DNA of 64,000 nucleotides, taken from Flavobacterium chryseum. Lineage in GTDB: Bacteria > Bacteroidota > Bacteroidia > Flavobacteriales > Flavobacteriaceae. A program made the position numbers and the translations under genes. The stretch covers positions 186,001 to 250,000 of the forward strand of contig NZ_SNWW01000004.1 in the NCBI RefSeq assembly GCF_004362015.1, written 5' to 3'. Below the pieces are notes generated by a model. That model was not told the origin of the DNA. It worked only from the letters and a program-made list of their open reading frames with translations, and made no database searches. This document shows positions 19,154 through 28,939 of this stretch, piece after piece (position 1 is the stretch's first letter; each line of letters starts with the position of its first letter).

Positions 19154-20146
19154 ATGGCAATATTTAATTTTCAAAAGCCCGATAAAGTTATCATGATCGA
19201 TTCAACCGATTTTGAAGGTAAATTCGAATTTAGACCTTTAGAACCTGGTTATGGATTGACAGTTGGTAATGCACTTAGAAGAGTTTTGCTTTCAGCATTA
19301 GAAGGCTATGCAATTACATCTGTTCGTATCGAAGGTGTAGATCATGAGTTTTCTACTATTTCAGGTGTTGTTGAAGATGTTACCGAAATTATCCTTAATC
19401 TAAAACAAGTACGTTTCAAACGTCAAATTGAAGATATAGATAATGAAGCAGTTACAATTTCTGTTTCTGGTAAAGATCAATTAACAGCAGGTGATTTTCA
19501 AAAATTTATCTCAGGTTTTCAGGTTCTGAACCCAGACCTTGTTATCTGTAATTTAGATTCTAAAATCAAATTGAACTTCGATTTAACAATCGAAAAAGGT
19601 AGAGGATATGTTCCTGCTGAGGAGAACAAAAAACAGAATGCTGCAATTGGTACTATTTTTACTGACTCTATTTTTACTCCGGTAAAAAACGTAAAATATG
19701 CAATTGAAAACTTCCGTGTTGAGCAAAAAACAGATTACGAGAAATTAGTTTTTGAAATCAAAACTGATGGATCTATTAATCCAAAAGATGCTCTTACTGA
19801 AGCGGCTAAAGTTTTAATTCACCACTTCATGTTATTTTCTGACGAAAGAATTACACTCGAGGCTGACGAAATTGCACAAACAGAATCGTATGATGAAGAG
19901 TCATTGCATATGAGACAATTGCTTAAAACTAAGCTTGTTGATATGGACTTATCTGTGAGAGCATTAAATTGCTTGAAAGCGGCTGAAGTTGATACACTTG
20001 GTGATTTAGTATCGTTCAATAAAAATGACCTAATGAAATTCCGTAATTTTGGTAAAAAATCTTTAACTGAGCTTGATGAACTTGTTGCAGTTAAAAATTT
20101 AACTTTCGGAATGGACTTAGCTAAATACAAATTAGATAAAGAATAA
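19154..20146 (+). CDS. rpoA: DNA-directed RNA polymerase alpha subunit
   Basis: This 330-residue protein has the N-terminal assembly domain ([43 protein letters not shown]) and the C-terminal domain for UP-element and activator contacts ([33 protein letters not shown]). Canonical length and place. A hairpin follows between it and rplQ. Confidence 0.97.
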   Translation: MAIFNFQKPDKVIMIDSTDFEGKFEFRPLEPGYGLTVGNALRRVLLSALEGYAITSVRIEGVDHEFSTISGVVEDVTEIILNLKQVRFKRQIEDIDNEAVTISVSGKDQLTAGDFQKFISGFQVLNPDLVICNLDSKIKLNFDLTIEKGRGYVPAEENKKQNAAIGTIFTDSIFTPVKNVKYAIENFRVEQKTDYEKLVFEIKTDGSINPKDALTEAAKVLIHHFMLFSDERITLEADEIAQTESYDEESLHMRQLLKTKLVDMDLSVRALNCLKAAEVDTLGDLVSFNKNDLMKFRNFGKKSLTELDELVAVKNLTFGMDLAKYKLDKE

Positions 20147-20149
20147 TTC

Positions 20150-20167
20150 AATCCGCTAAGGCGGATT
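20150..20167 (+). promoter_or_regulatory. Perfect hairpin between rpoA and rplQ
   Basis: AATCCGC (20150-20156) pairs with GCGGATT (20161-20167) around a TAAG tetraloop, three bases after the rpoA stop and 15 bases before the rplQ ATG. There is no T-run. It may stabilise the rpoA end, be an RNase site, or modulate rplQ translation. Confidence 0.5.
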
Positions 20168-20182
20168 AAATTTAAAATAGCA

Positions 20183-20674
20183 ATGAGACACGGAAAAAAA
20201 TTCAATCACTTAAGCAGACAGACTGGACATAGAAAAGCTATGTTAGCTAATATGGCTTGTTCTCTTATTGAGCACAAACGTATTAACACTACTGTTGCTA
20301 AAGCTAAAGCGCTTAAACAATTCGTTGAGCCTTTAATCACAAAATCAAAAGAAGATACGACTCACAATCGTCGTATTGTTTTTGCTTACTTACGTAGCAA
20401 ATATGCTGTAACTGACTTGTTCAGAGACGTAGCTGCTAAAGTTGGAGACCGTCCAGGTGGATACACTCGTATCATTAAAGTTGGAAATCGTTTGGGAGAT
20501 AATGCTGATATGGCAATGATCGAACTTGTAGATTTCAATGAACTTTATAATGGAGGTAAAAAAGAAGTTAAAAAAGCAAAAAGCCGTCGTGGTGGTAAAG
20601 CAAAAAAAGCTGATGAGACTACTGAAGCTCCAGCTGCTGAGTCTACTGAAACGACTACTGAAGCTTCTGAATAA
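20183..20674 (+). CDS. rplQ: 50S ribosomal protein bL17, with extended acidic tail
   Basis: This 163-residue protein has the core [38 protein letters not shown] sequence and [27 protein letters not shown] tail of about 40 residues, first Lys-rich and then Ala/Thr/Glu-rich ([18 protein letters not shown]), extends it beyond the roughly 120 residues of proteobacterial L17. The tail is low-complexity and probably disordered. It is the last gene of the block, before a strong terminator. Confidence 0.96.
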   Translation: MRHGKKFNHLSRQTGHRKAMLANMACSLIEHKRINTTVAKAKALKQFVEPLITKSKEDTTHNRRIVFAYLRSKYAVTDLFRDVAAKVGDRPGGYTRIIKVGNRLGDNADMAMIELVDFNELYNGGKKEVKKAKSRRGGKAKKADETTEAPAAESTETTTEASE

Positions 20675-20702
20675 TTATGAAAGTAATGATTCTATAGAAA
20701 TC

Positions 20703-20739
20703 AAGGATAAGCTAATTTTTAGTTTATCCTTTTTTTTTG
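20703..20739 (+). terminator. Intrinsic terminator of the S10-spc-alpha block
   Basis: AAGGATAAGCTAA (20703-20715) pairs with TTAGTTTATCCTT (20719-20731), a stem of about 13 bp including one G-T pair, followed by a run of T to 20738. It closes the long ribosomal unit after rplQ. Confidence 0.9.
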
Positions 20740-20817
20740 GATTTTTTTAAAAGAATTAAAATTTAACTTATTTCTAGAGGATGGTTTTATTTTTATGAAG
20801 GAAATTTTTAAAAAATC

Positions 20818-20848
20818 TTGGAAGCACTCTTTTAAAGAAGTAAATTTG
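20818..20848 (+). promoter_or_regulatory. Promoter of carA
   Basis: TTG at 20818-20820 and TAAATTTG at 20841-20848 are 20 bases apart, a full consensus match. The carA ATG lies 75 bases downstream, leaving a leader of about 65 bases in which no strong hairpin is seen. Confidence 0.8.
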
Positions 20849-20923
20849 CAAAATATCTAATTACAAATGAAATGAGCATTGCAAGTTTCATGAACCAATT
20901 AAAAAAACAATACAAATTAAAGA

Positions 20924-22042
20924 ATGAAATACACAACACGACAAAGCGCCATTTTATTACTAAGTGATGGAACAATTTTTCACGGAAAATCTATCGGCAT
21001 TAGCGGTAAGACTTTTGGTGAAGTATGTTTTAATACAGGAATGACGGGTTATCAGGAAATTTTTACAGATCCATCTTACTATGGTCAGATTATGGTAGCT
21101 ACAAATGCCCATATTGGAAACTATGGTGTAAATAATTTGGAAATTGAATCTGATAGCGTAAAAATTGCTGGATTAGTTTGTAAAAACTTCAGTTTTAATT
21201 ATTCAAGAGAAGATTCTTCGGGAAGTTTAGAAGATTATTTCACAAAGCAAAATTTAATCTGTATTTCCGATGTTGATACGAGAGCTCTTGTAAGTTATAT
21301 TCGTGACAATGGAGCTATGAACGCTGTTATTTGTACAGATGGCACATCAATTGAAGATTTAAAAAAGGAATTGGCTAATGTGCCAAATATGGAAGGTTTA
21401 GAGTTGGCATCAAAAGTTTCAACTACTGAACCTTATTTTTTTGGAGATGAGAATGCGACCTATAAGATTTCAGCTTTAGACCTTGGGATTAAGAAAAACA
21501 TCTTGAGAAATCTTGCTAAGAGAGATTGTTACATTAAAGTTTTTCCATATAATTCAACTTATAATGATTTGGCAGAGTTTAATCCGGATGGATATTTCCT
21601 GTCAAACGGTCCTGGTGATCCGGATCCTTTATTTGGAGCTATAGAATTGGCAAAGGAAATTATAAAAAATAATAATCCATTATTTGGAATCTGTTTGGGA
21701 CATCAAATTATTGCTTTAGCAAACGGAGTTAAGACTTATAAAATGTTTGGTGGACACCGCGGAATTAATCATCCTGTAAAAAATATTCTTACTGGAAGAG
21801 GTGAAATTACTTCTCAGAATCACGGTTTTGCTGTGAAAAGAGAGGCTTTAGACGGTCATCCAGAATTAGAGATTACCCATGTACATTTAAATGATGATAC
21901 TGTTGCAGGTATGAGAATGAAAAATAAGAATTGTTTTTCTGTGCAATATCATCCGGAAGCTAGTCCTGGGCCACACGATTCGTCTTATTTATTCGATCAA
22001 TTTGTAGAGAACATAAAAGAGGCTGTTGCTAAAACGATATAG
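20924..22042 (+). CDS. carA: Carbamoyl-phosphate synthase small (glutaminase) subunit
   Basis: This 372-residue subunit releases ammonia from glutamine for CarB, feeding arginine and pyrimidine synthesis. The N-terminal CPSase_sm domain is shown by LSDGTIFHGKSIGISGKTFGEVCFNTGMTGYQEI. The class I glutamine amidotransferase domain is shown by FLSNGPGDPDP, the nucleophile motif FGICLGHQI and the His-Glu pair in QYHPEASPGP. carB is not in the window, so the subunits are not adjacent here. It has its own consensus promoter and appears monocistronic, or co-transcribed with eno. Confidence 0.96.
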   Translation: MKYTTRQSAILLLSDGTIFHGKSIGISGKTFGEVCFNTGMTGYQEIFTDPSYYGQIMVATNAHIGNYGVNNLEIESDSVKIAGLVCKNFSFNYSREDSSGSLEDYFTKQNLICISDVDTRALVSYIRDNGAMNAVICTDGTSIEDLKKELANVPNMEGLELASKVSTTEPYFFGDENATYKISALDLGIKKNILRNLAKRDCYIKVFPYNSTYNDLAEFNPDGYFLSNGPGDPDPLFGAIELAKEIIKNNNPLFGICLGHQIIALANGVKTYKMFGGHRGINHPVKNILTGRGEITSQNHGFAVKREALDGHPELEITHVHLNDDTVAGMRMKNKNCFSVQYHPEASPGPHDSSYLFDQFVENIKEAVAKTI

Positions 22043-22132
22043 TTAATAAATAAAGGCATTGAATAGTTAAATTACGTTTTTACTATTAAATATTTTTATA
22101 ATTTCGGAAAAAAATATATAATTTATTAATAA

Positions 22133-23437
<1,305 letters not shown>

Positions 23438-23461
23438 TTGTAAGAGTTATATCTTAAATTT

Positions 23462-23493
23462 AAACCATTCGTTTTAACGAATGGTTTTTTTTT
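23462..23493 (+). terminator. Intrinsic terminator after eno
   Basis: AAACCATTCGT (23462-23472) pairs with ACGAATGGTTT (23477-23487) around a short TTTA loop, followed by T to 23493. Confidence 0.9.
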
Positions 23494-23547
23494 GGACTTT
23501 TAACAAATTCATAGCAGTATTCTTTTTTTAATTAGTCTTAAATTCCT

Positions 23548-23555
23548 TAGATTTG
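23548..23555 (+). promoter_or_regulatory. Probable -7 element of the citrate synthase gene
   Basis: TAGATTTG matches TAnnTTTG and lies 37 bases before the ATG. No TTG is present 19-20 bases upstream (a T-rich run lies there), so the promoter is only half-supported. Confidence 0.5.
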
Positions 23556-23592
23556 ATAAATTATTATTTTAAAGATTTATTTCCGATATATT

Positions 23593-24870
23593 ATGTCAAA
23601 AATAGCTACATTAGAAGTAGATGGTCAAAAAATTGAACTTCCGGTAATTACAGGAAGCGAAAATGAATCAGCTATCGATATTAACAAATTACGTGATTTA
23701 ACTGGTATTATTACTATTGATCCGGGATATAAAAATTCTGGTTCTTGTAAAAGTGAAATCACTTTCTTAGACGGAGAATTAGGAATTTTACGTTATAGAG
23801 GATACTCAATCGAAGATTTGGCTGAAAAAGCTAGTTTTCTTGAAGTATCATATCTTTTAATTTTTGGTGAACTACCAACAGCTCAGGAATTAGAGCAGTT
23901 TGAAAATGGTATTAAAAAACATACTTTGGTAAACGAAGAAATGAAAAATATCATTGACGGTTTTCCAAAAACAGCTCACCCAATGGGCGTTTTATCTGCT
24001 TTGACAAGTGCTTTAACGGCATTTAATCCTAAAGCGGTAAATGTAGATAATGAAAAAGAAATGTACGAAGCCATTTGCAAAACAATGGGTAAATTTCTAG
24101 TAATTGCTACTTGGACTTATAGAAAATCTATGGGTTATCCGTTAAATTATTACGATAACACAACAGGTTACGTTGACAACTTTATGCAGTTAATGTTTAA
24201 ATTGCCTACAGGACCTTACGCTGCAAATCCAGTTATTGTTGATGCTTTAGATAAATTATTTATTCTTCACGCTGATCACGAGCAAAACTGTTCTACATCT
24301 ACAGTAAGAATGGTAGGTTCATCTCACGCTGGTTTATTTGCTTCAATTTCTGCAGGAGTTTCTGCTCTTTGGGGACCACTTCACGGAGGGGCTAATCAAG
24401 CCGTTCTTGAAATGTTAGAAGAAATTAACAAAGATGGTGGAGACACAGATAAATTTTTAGCGAAAGCAAAAGATAAAAATGATCCTTTCCGTTTGATGGG
24501 ATTTGGTCATAGAGTTTATAAAAACTTTGATCCAAGAGCTAAAATTATCAAAAAAGCAGCTAAAGAAGTATTAGAAACTTTAGGTGTTGAAGATCCTATT
24601 TTAGAAATTGCAAAGAAATTAGAATCTGCTGCTCTAGAAGACGATTATTTCAAATCAAGAAACTTGTATCCAAATGTTGATTTCTATTCTGGAATTATTT
24701 ACAGAGCATTAGGAATTCCAACTGATATGTTTACAGTAATGTTTGCTATTGGTAGATTGCCAGGCTGGATTGCGCAATGGAAAGAAATGCGTGAAAATAA
24801 AGAACCAATTGGAAGACCTAGACAAATTTATACAGGACATCCTTTGAGAGACTTTAAGTCTAACAAATAA
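23593..24870 (+). CDS. gltA: Citrate synthase (type II)
   Basis: This 425-residue enzyme condenses acetyl-CoA and oxaloacetate, the entry step of the TCA cycle. The N-terminal beta-domain region (IATLEVDGQKIELPVI, GIITIDPGYKNSGSCKSEITFLDGELGILRYRGYSIEDLAEKA) is that of the long hexameric type. Active-site sequences are ILHADHEQNCSTSTVR with SSHAG, GPLHGGANQ, GFGHRVYKNFDPRA and NVDFYSGIIYRALGIP. It stands alone between two terminators. Confidence 0.96.
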   Translation: MSKIATLEVDGQKIELPVITGSENESAIDINKLRDLTGIITIDPGYKNSGSCKSEITFLDGELGILRYRGYSIEDLAEKASFLEVSYLLIFGELPTAQELEQFENGIKKHTLVNEEMKNIIDGFPKTAHPMGVLSALTSALTAFNPKAVNVDNEKEMYEAICKTMGKFLVIATWTYRKSMGYPLNYYDNTTGYVDNFMQLMFKLPTGPYAANPVIVDALDKLFILHADHEQNCSTSTVRMVGSSHAGLFASISAGVSALWGPLHGGANQAVLEMLEEINKDGGDTDKFLAKAKDKNDPFRLMGFGHRVYKNFDPRAKIIKKAAKEVLETLGVEDPILEIAKKLESAALEDDYFKSRNLYPNVDFYSGIIYRALGIPTDMFTVMFAIGRLPGWIAQWKEMRENKEPIGRPRQIYTGHPLRDFKSNK

Positions 24871-24879
24871 ATTAACTTT

Positions 24880-24910
24880 AAAGCTTCACTTAACTGTGAA
24901 GCTTTTTTTT
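24880..24910 (+). terminator. Intrinsic terminator after the citrate synthase gene
   Basis: AAAGCTTCAC (24880-24889) pairs with GTGAAGCTTT (24896-24905) around a TTAACT loop, followed by T to 24910. The last T is also the first base of the next gene's -7 element. Confidence 0.9.
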
Positions 24911-24917
24911 ATATTTG
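24910..24917 (+). promoter_or_regulatory. Probable -7 element of the hydrolase pair
   Basis: TATATTTG matches TAnnTTTG and lies 19 bases before the ATG at 24937. It directly abuts the T-run of the preceding terminator; no TTG lies at the expected distance upstream because the terminator stem occupies that space. Confidence 0.5.
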
Positions 24918-24936
24918 CCCAAAATATAATAAAGTT

Positions 24937-25851
24937 ATGTTGCAATTAAATGTTAAGAACGAAACGTCAAGATTACGAGCAGTAGTTTTGGGTTCTGCTG
25001 TTCATAATGGGCCAACGCCATCTTTGGAAGAAGCCTATGATCCTAAATCATTGGAACATATTAAGGCAGGAACTTATCCTCTCGAAAAAGATATGGTTCC
25101 TGAAATGGATGCTTTTAATGCTGTTTTTCAAAAATATGATGTTACCGTTTATCGTCCTGAAATGATAGAGAATTACAATCAGATTTTTGCAAGAGATATA
25201 GGATTTGTAATTGATGATACTTTTATAAAATCGAATATTCTTCCGGACAGAGAACGCGAATTAGACGCGATTCAATATGTAATTGATCAAATGGATGTGC
25301 AAAAAGTAGTGCGTCCGCCAGAAGAAGTTCATATTGAAGGTGGAGATGTTATGCTTTGGAATGACCATATTTTTATTGGTACTTACAAAGGCAGTGATTA
25401 CAAGGATTATATTACGGCCAGAACTAATATGCAAGGAGTTAACTTTATTAAAAACCTTTTTCCAAGTAAAATTGTAAAAGAGTTTGATTTAGTGAAATCT
25501 AAATTAGAAGCTCGCGACAATGCATTACATTTGGATTGCTGCTTTCAGCCTGTTGGAAAAGACAAGGGAATTATTTATAAGAGAGGTTTTCGTGAAGAAG
25601 CTGATTATTTGTATTTAGTAAATCTTTTTGGCATAGATAATTTGTTTCACATAGAAAGAAACGAAATGTATCACATGTTTTCGAATGTTTTTTCTATTGA
25701 TGAAAATGTAGTGGTTTCAGAAAAAAACTTTACCAGATTAAACAATTGGTTGCGTACAAATGGTTTTACTGTTGAAGAAATTCCTTATGCTGAAATTGCT
25801 AAACAGGAAGGTTTATTGAGATGTTCAACTTTACCTTTAATTAGAGACTAA
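24937..25851 (+). CDS. Dimethylarginine dimethylaminohydrolase/amidinotransferase-fold protein
   Basis: This 304-residue protein belongs to the guanidine-modifying (pentein) superfamily, which acts on arginine-like substrates through a Cys-His-acid triad. Visible elements are FARDIGFVID, the acid in HIEGGDVML, the His in NALHLDCCF and the C-terminal catalytic Cys in LLRCSTLPL. It could be a DDAH-like hydrolase, an arginine deiminase relative or an amidinotransferase; the exact substrate cannot be read. It is followed after 61 bases by another member of the same fold (CtlX-like), so the two probably act in one arginine/citrulline pathway. Confidence 0.8.
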   Translation: MLQLNVKNETSRLRAVVLGSAVHNGPTPSLEEAYDPKSLEHIKAGTYPLEKDMVPEMDAFNAVFQKYDVTVYRPEMIENYNQIFARDIGFVIDDTFIKSNILPDRERELDAIQYVIDQMDVQKVVRPPEEVHIEGGDVMLWNDHIFIGTYKGSDYKDYITARTNMQGVNFIKNLFPSKIVKEFDLVKSKLEARDNALHLDCCFQPVGKDKGIIYKRGFREEADYLYLVNLFGIDNLFHIERNEMYHMFSNVFSIDENVVVSEKNFTRLNNWLRTNGFTVEEIPYAEIAKQEGLLRCSTLPLIRD

Positions 25852-25860
25852 AAAAAACAG

Positions 25861-25897
25861 GTTCAAGTTGCTCGAACAGGCTAAGCAAACTTGAAAC
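25861..25897 (+). other. Intercistronic hairpin between the two hydrolase genes
   Basis: TTCAAGTT (25862-25869) pairs with AACTTGAA (25888-25895), and GCT (25870-25872) can continue with AGC (25884-25886) across a one-base bulge. No T-run follows, so it is more likely an mRNA processing or attenuation structure than a terminator. Confidence 0.5.
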
Positions 25898-25912
25898 AAA
25901 AAATATACAAAA

Positions 25913-26848
25913 ATGAAACAAACAACAAATGCAATCGTAATGATTCGGCCAGTTGCTTTTAGAATGAATGAGCAAACTGCTGTTAATAATTATTACCAAA
26001 AAGTATTAGACGGGCTTTTGCCAAGTACAGTTAATGCTAAGGCACAACAAGAATTTGATGTTTTTGTTGAAAAATTAAGAGCCGTAGGAGTTGATGTAAC
26101 GGTTATCGATGACACTTTAGAAACAGATACTCCGGATAGTATTTTTCCAAACAATTGGGTTTCATTTCACGAAAACGGAGATGTAGCATTATATCCAATG
26201 TTTGCAGAAAATCGTCGTCAGGAACGTCGCGAAGATATTTTAGACACTCTTGAAGATAAAGGTTTTGAGATTGCTAATATAATGGATTATACATCAGCAG
26301 AAGAAGATGGTTTTTTTCTGGAAGGGACAGGAAGTTTACTTTTAGATAGAGCCAATGCAAAAGCTTACTGTGCTTTGTCACCTCGTGCAGATGAAGAATT
26401 ATTTATCGAGTTTTGCGAAGATTTTGATTATGCTCCGGTTATTTTCGAGGCTTTTCAAACCGTAAACGGTGAACGTAAATTAATCTACCATACCAATGTA
26501 ATGATGTGCTTAGGTGAAACTTTTGCGGTTATTTGCGCAGATTGTATTGATGATAAAAAAGAACGAAAAATGGTTCTGGAAAATCTAAAAGCGGATAAAA
26601 AAGAGGTTATTTTAATTACAGAAGCTCAAGTAAATAATTTTGCAGGCAATATGCTGGAAGTTAGAGGTACAAATGATAAAAAATATATTGTCATGAGTGG
26701 GTCTGCCCATCAAAGTTTAACTGCAAAACAAATTGCACAATTAGAAAATCATGCTGAAATTTTAAGTTCAAGTCTGGATACAATCGAAGCTTGTGGCGGC
26801 GGGAGTGCAAGATGTATGATGGCAGAAGTGTTTTTGCCAAGAAATTAA
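25913..26848 (+). CDS. ctlX: Citrulline-utilisation hydrolase CtlX-like protein
   Basis: This 311-residue protein has the pentein fold. Sequence marks are IRPVAFRMNEQTAVNNYYQ, DTPDSIFPNNWVSFHENG, FFLEGTGSLLLDR (acidic substrate-binding residue), the His in IYHTNVMMCLG and the C-terminal Cys in GGGSARCMMAEVFL. This pattern is that of proteins now named CtlX, described in Francisella citrulline use and formerly called arginine-deiminase-related. It likely hydrolyses a ureido or guanidino substrate. It is co-directional with the DDAH-like gene and ends at a bidirectional terminator. Confidence 0.75.
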   Translation: MKQTTNAIVMIRPVAFRMNEQTAVNNYYQKVLDGLLPSTVNAKAQQEFDVFVEKLRAVGVDVTVIDDTLETDTPDSIFPNNWVSFHENGDVALYPMFAENRRQERREDILDTLEDKGFEIANIMDYTSAEEDGFFLEGTGSLLLDRANAKAYCALSPRADEELFIEFCEDFDYAPVIFEAFQTVNGERKLIYHTNVMMCLGETFAVICADCIDDKKERKMVLENLKADKKEVILITEAQVNNFAGNMLEVRGTNDKKYIVMSGSAHQSLTAKQIAQLENHAEILSSSLDTIEACGGGSARCMMAEVFLPRN

Positions 26849-26861
26849 AAAATCACTAGAA

Positions 26862-26900
26862 TATAAAAAAAAGGATAAAACATTGCGTTTTATCCCTTTT
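26862..26900. terminator. Bidirectional terminator between ctlX and the marC-like gene
   Basis: GGATAAAAC (26873-26881) pairs with GTTTTATCC (26887-26895) around an ATTGC loop. An A-run on the left serves the minus-strand gene and T-rich bases on the right serve the plus-strand gene. Confidence 0.8.
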
Positions 26901-26924
26901 CTGTTTTATATAAAACATCAAATC

Positions 26925-27554
26925 TTACATCAAATTTCCTTTGATGATGTTAACTATTGAACTTACAATATATTGAATTCCGATAGAAATTACAATAAAA
27001 CCAACAATTCTTGAAATCGCTACAATTCCGGAAGCACCCAATATTCGGGCTAAATAGTGTGCACTTTTTAAAATTACAAAGATCGCAACTGCAATAGCTA
27101 AAATTGCAAAACTGGAAATTATAATTTCCTCCATCCCATGATGTTCCTGATAGAAAGCAATTAGCAGAGAAATAGATCCTGGTCCTGCTAGCATAGGAAT
27201 AGCTAAAGGTGTCAAAGCAATATCATTTCTTTGATGCGCTTCATTTTCAATCTTTTTATTAATTCCTCGTTTTTTATTGAATTTTCCGGAAAGTAATGAG
27301 AAGCCAGAATTTACAATTACAATTCCGCCGGCAATTCGAAGCGCATCAATACTAATTCCGAAAAAAGTCAAAACATATTGTCCGATAAAAAAAGAAACTA
27401 TTAAAATAATAAAAACATTAATAGCGGTCCATAACGAAATTCTGGAACGTTCCTTTTGAGAATCATCTTGGGTAAGTCCGACAAAAATTGGCACAGTACC
27501 AATCGGGTTTAATACTGAAAAAAGAGCGGCAAATAAATAAATGAATAAATCCAT
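26925..27554 (-). CDS. MarC-family inner-membrane protein
   Basis: This 209-residue protein has about six hydrophobic spans. Family sequence marks are AALFSVLNPIGTVPIFVGLT near the N-terminus, then a conserved ALTPLAIPMLAGPGSISLLI and the C-terminal IVGFIVISIGIQYIVSSI. MarC/UPF0056 proteins are widespread but their function is not established; the older link with antibiotic resistance was not confirmed. It is the only minus-strand gene between 3 kb and the end of the window and is divergent from the CoA-binding gene. Confidence 0.85.
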   Translation of the reverse strand: MDLFIYLFAALFSVLNPIGTVPIFVGLTQDDSQKERSRISLWTAINVFIILIVSFFIGQYVLTFFGISIDALRIAGGIVIVNSGFSLLSGKFNKKRGINKKIENEAHQRNDIALTPLAIPMLAGPGSISLLIAFYQEHHGMEEIIISSFAILAIAVAIFVILKSAHYLARILGASGIVAISRIVGFIVISIGIQYIVSSIVNIIKGNLM

Positions 27555-27682
27555 ATTGTGTGGGTTAGTAAAGTAAAAATAGTCAAATTTTAATAGGTTA
27601 TAATAAATTCATGACAGGATATTGTTTTTTTATTCTTATTAATTCTGTATCAATAACCTAAACTAAGCTCATTCTTTTTGAT

Positions 27683-27690
27683 TACTTTTG
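27683..27690 (+). promoter_or_regulatory. Probable -7 element of the CoA-binding-domain gene
   Basis: TACTTTTG matches TAnnTTTG and lies 14 bases before the ATG at 27705. It also decides the start: a longer in-frame ATG at 27678 would lie upstream of this element. A TTG at the right distance is not seen. Confidence 0.5.
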
Positions 27691-27704
27691 TAAAATATTT
27701 AAAA

Positions 27705-28073
27705 ATGATGAAAAACAAAAAAACCTTAGTTCTTGGTGCTACTACAAAACCAGACAGATATGCTTTTAGAGCCATAAATATGTTAGTTGATAAAGGACAT
27801 ACCGTATTAGCAATTGGTCAAAATACTGGTGAGGTTGCCGGTGTAAAAATTCAGACAAAAGCAGTTCCTATTAAAAATATTGATACTGTAACTTTATATT
27901 TAAATCCTGCACGTCAACGTGATTATTATAATTACATTATTGAAGCTCAGCCAAAAAGAGTAGTTTTTAATCCTGGAACAGAAAATCCTGAATTGTATCA
28001 ATTGTTAGAGCTAAATAATATAAAGGCCGAAGTTGCTTGTACTTTAGTTTTGTTAGCAACTAATCAATATTAA
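27705..28073 (+). CDS. CoA-binding (YccU-type) domain protein
   Basis: This small protein of about 122 residues is a single Rossmann-like domain of the CoA_binding_2 family. Marks are KTLVLGATTKPDRYAFRAINMLVDKGHTVLAIGQ, VTLYLNPARQRDYYNYI and VVFNPGTENPELYQL. Family members bind CoA in vitro; the biological role is unknown. The start is placed at 27705 (or 27708) because the -7 element precedes it closely; the nine residues upstream have no family match. Confidence 0.85.
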   Translation: MMKNKKTLVLGATTKPDRYAFRAINMLVDKGHTVLAIGQNTGEVAGVKIQTKAVPIKNIDTVTLYLNPARQRDYYNYIIEAQPKRVVFNPGTENPELYQLLELNNIKAEVACTLVLLATNQY

Positions 28074-28170
28074 TTTGTAAAATTTCTGGTTATTTGCTAT
28101 GTGGTTTTTATTCTTCTTCTAAATAAAAAACATGCCAATCTAATCTGGATTAAAAAATAACGATTTATAC

Positions 28171-28178
28171 TATATTTG
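28171..28178 (+). promoter_or_regulatory. Possible -7 element upstream of recR
   Basis: TATATTTG matches TAnnTTTG 69 bases before recR. A second match, TACTTTTG at 28235-28242, ends only 5 bases before the ATG and would give a leaderless or truncated message. Neither has a TTG at the expected spacing, so the assignment is uncertain. Confidence 0.4.
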
Positions 28179-28247
28179 TATTTTAAAAGCATTGATTTTA
28201 GTCGCCCCAAAGACTACTAAACCATTTAAAATATTACTTTTGTCGTC

Positions 28248-28868
28248 ATGGAATTTTCATCAAAATTAATAGAAAAAGCAGTGAACGAAATGTCGCAATT
28301 ACCAGGAATTGGTAAGCGCACGGCATTACGCTTGGTCTTGCATTTATTAAAACAGCCTAAAGAACAAACCGGTTTTTTATCTCAGGCTTTGTTAAATATG
28401 CGTGAGGATATTAAGTTTTGCGAAAATTGTCATAATATCTCAGATACAAAAGTCTGCGAAATCTGTGCTAATAAAGCAAGAAATCATCAATTAATTTGTG
28501 TGGTTGAAGATATTCGCGATGTAATGGCTATTGAAAACACAGGACAATATAAAGGGATTTATCATGTTTTAGGAGGAAAGATTTCTCCAATAGAAGGTGT
28601 TGGCCCTAGTCAGTTAAATATTTCAAGTTTAGTTGGAAAGGTAAAATCAGGAAAAGTGCAGGAAATTATTTTTGCATTAAGCTCAACTATGGAAGGTGAC
28701 ACAACGAATTTTTATATCTATAAACAAATTGGAGAGTCAGATACTGTTATTTCTACAATAGCAAGAGGAATATCTGTTGGAGATGAGTTAGAATACGCAG
28801 ACGAGGTTACTCTCGGGAGAAGTATTTTACACCGGATTCCATTTGAAAAAACTTTCAAAAACAACTAA
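28248..28868 (+). CDS. recR: Recombination protein RecR
   Basis: This 206-residue protein acts with RecF and RecO in gap repair and RecA loading. The N-terminal helix-hairpin-helix [17 protein letters not shown] (residues 18-34) is followed by a C4 zinc finger (C58, C61, C70, C73) and a Toprim domain beginning [17 protein letters not shown], with the [12 protein letters not shown] stretch. Canonical length. It is unrelated in function to the polysaccharide genes that follow. Confidence 0.96.
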   Translation: MEFSSKLIEKAVNEMSQLPGIGKRTALRLVLHLLKQPKEQTGFLSQALLNMREDIKFCENCHNISDTKVCEICANKARNHQLICVVEDIRDVMAIENTGQYKGIYHVLGGKISPIEGVGPSQLNISSLVGKVKSGKVQEIIFALSSTMEGDTTNFYIYKQIGESDTVISTIARGISVGDELEYADEVTLGRSILHRIPFEKTFKNN

Positions 28869-28914
28869 ATAAAACCAAATAAAGTTAGATTTACTGAAGA
28901 GTAAAGGAAAAACT

Positions 28915-28922
28915 TATATTTG
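28915..28922 (+). promoter_or_regulatory. -7 element of the first polysaccharide transcription unit
   Basis: TATATTTG matches TAnnTTTG and is 17 bases upstream of the first export gene (28940). The expected TTG at about 28892-28896 is absent (TTACTG). Confidence 0.5.
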
Positions 28923-28939
28923 CCGATAAATTTTAAATA

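Noticed and set aside
20538..20750. Frame overlapping the rplQ tail and terminator
   Set aside because: It is an alternative frame of the low-complexity rplQ tail and runs through the terminator.
22099..22106. Promoter of eno
   Set aside because: TAATTTCG has one mismatch in the core and no TTG partner, so it was not listed as a separate feature.
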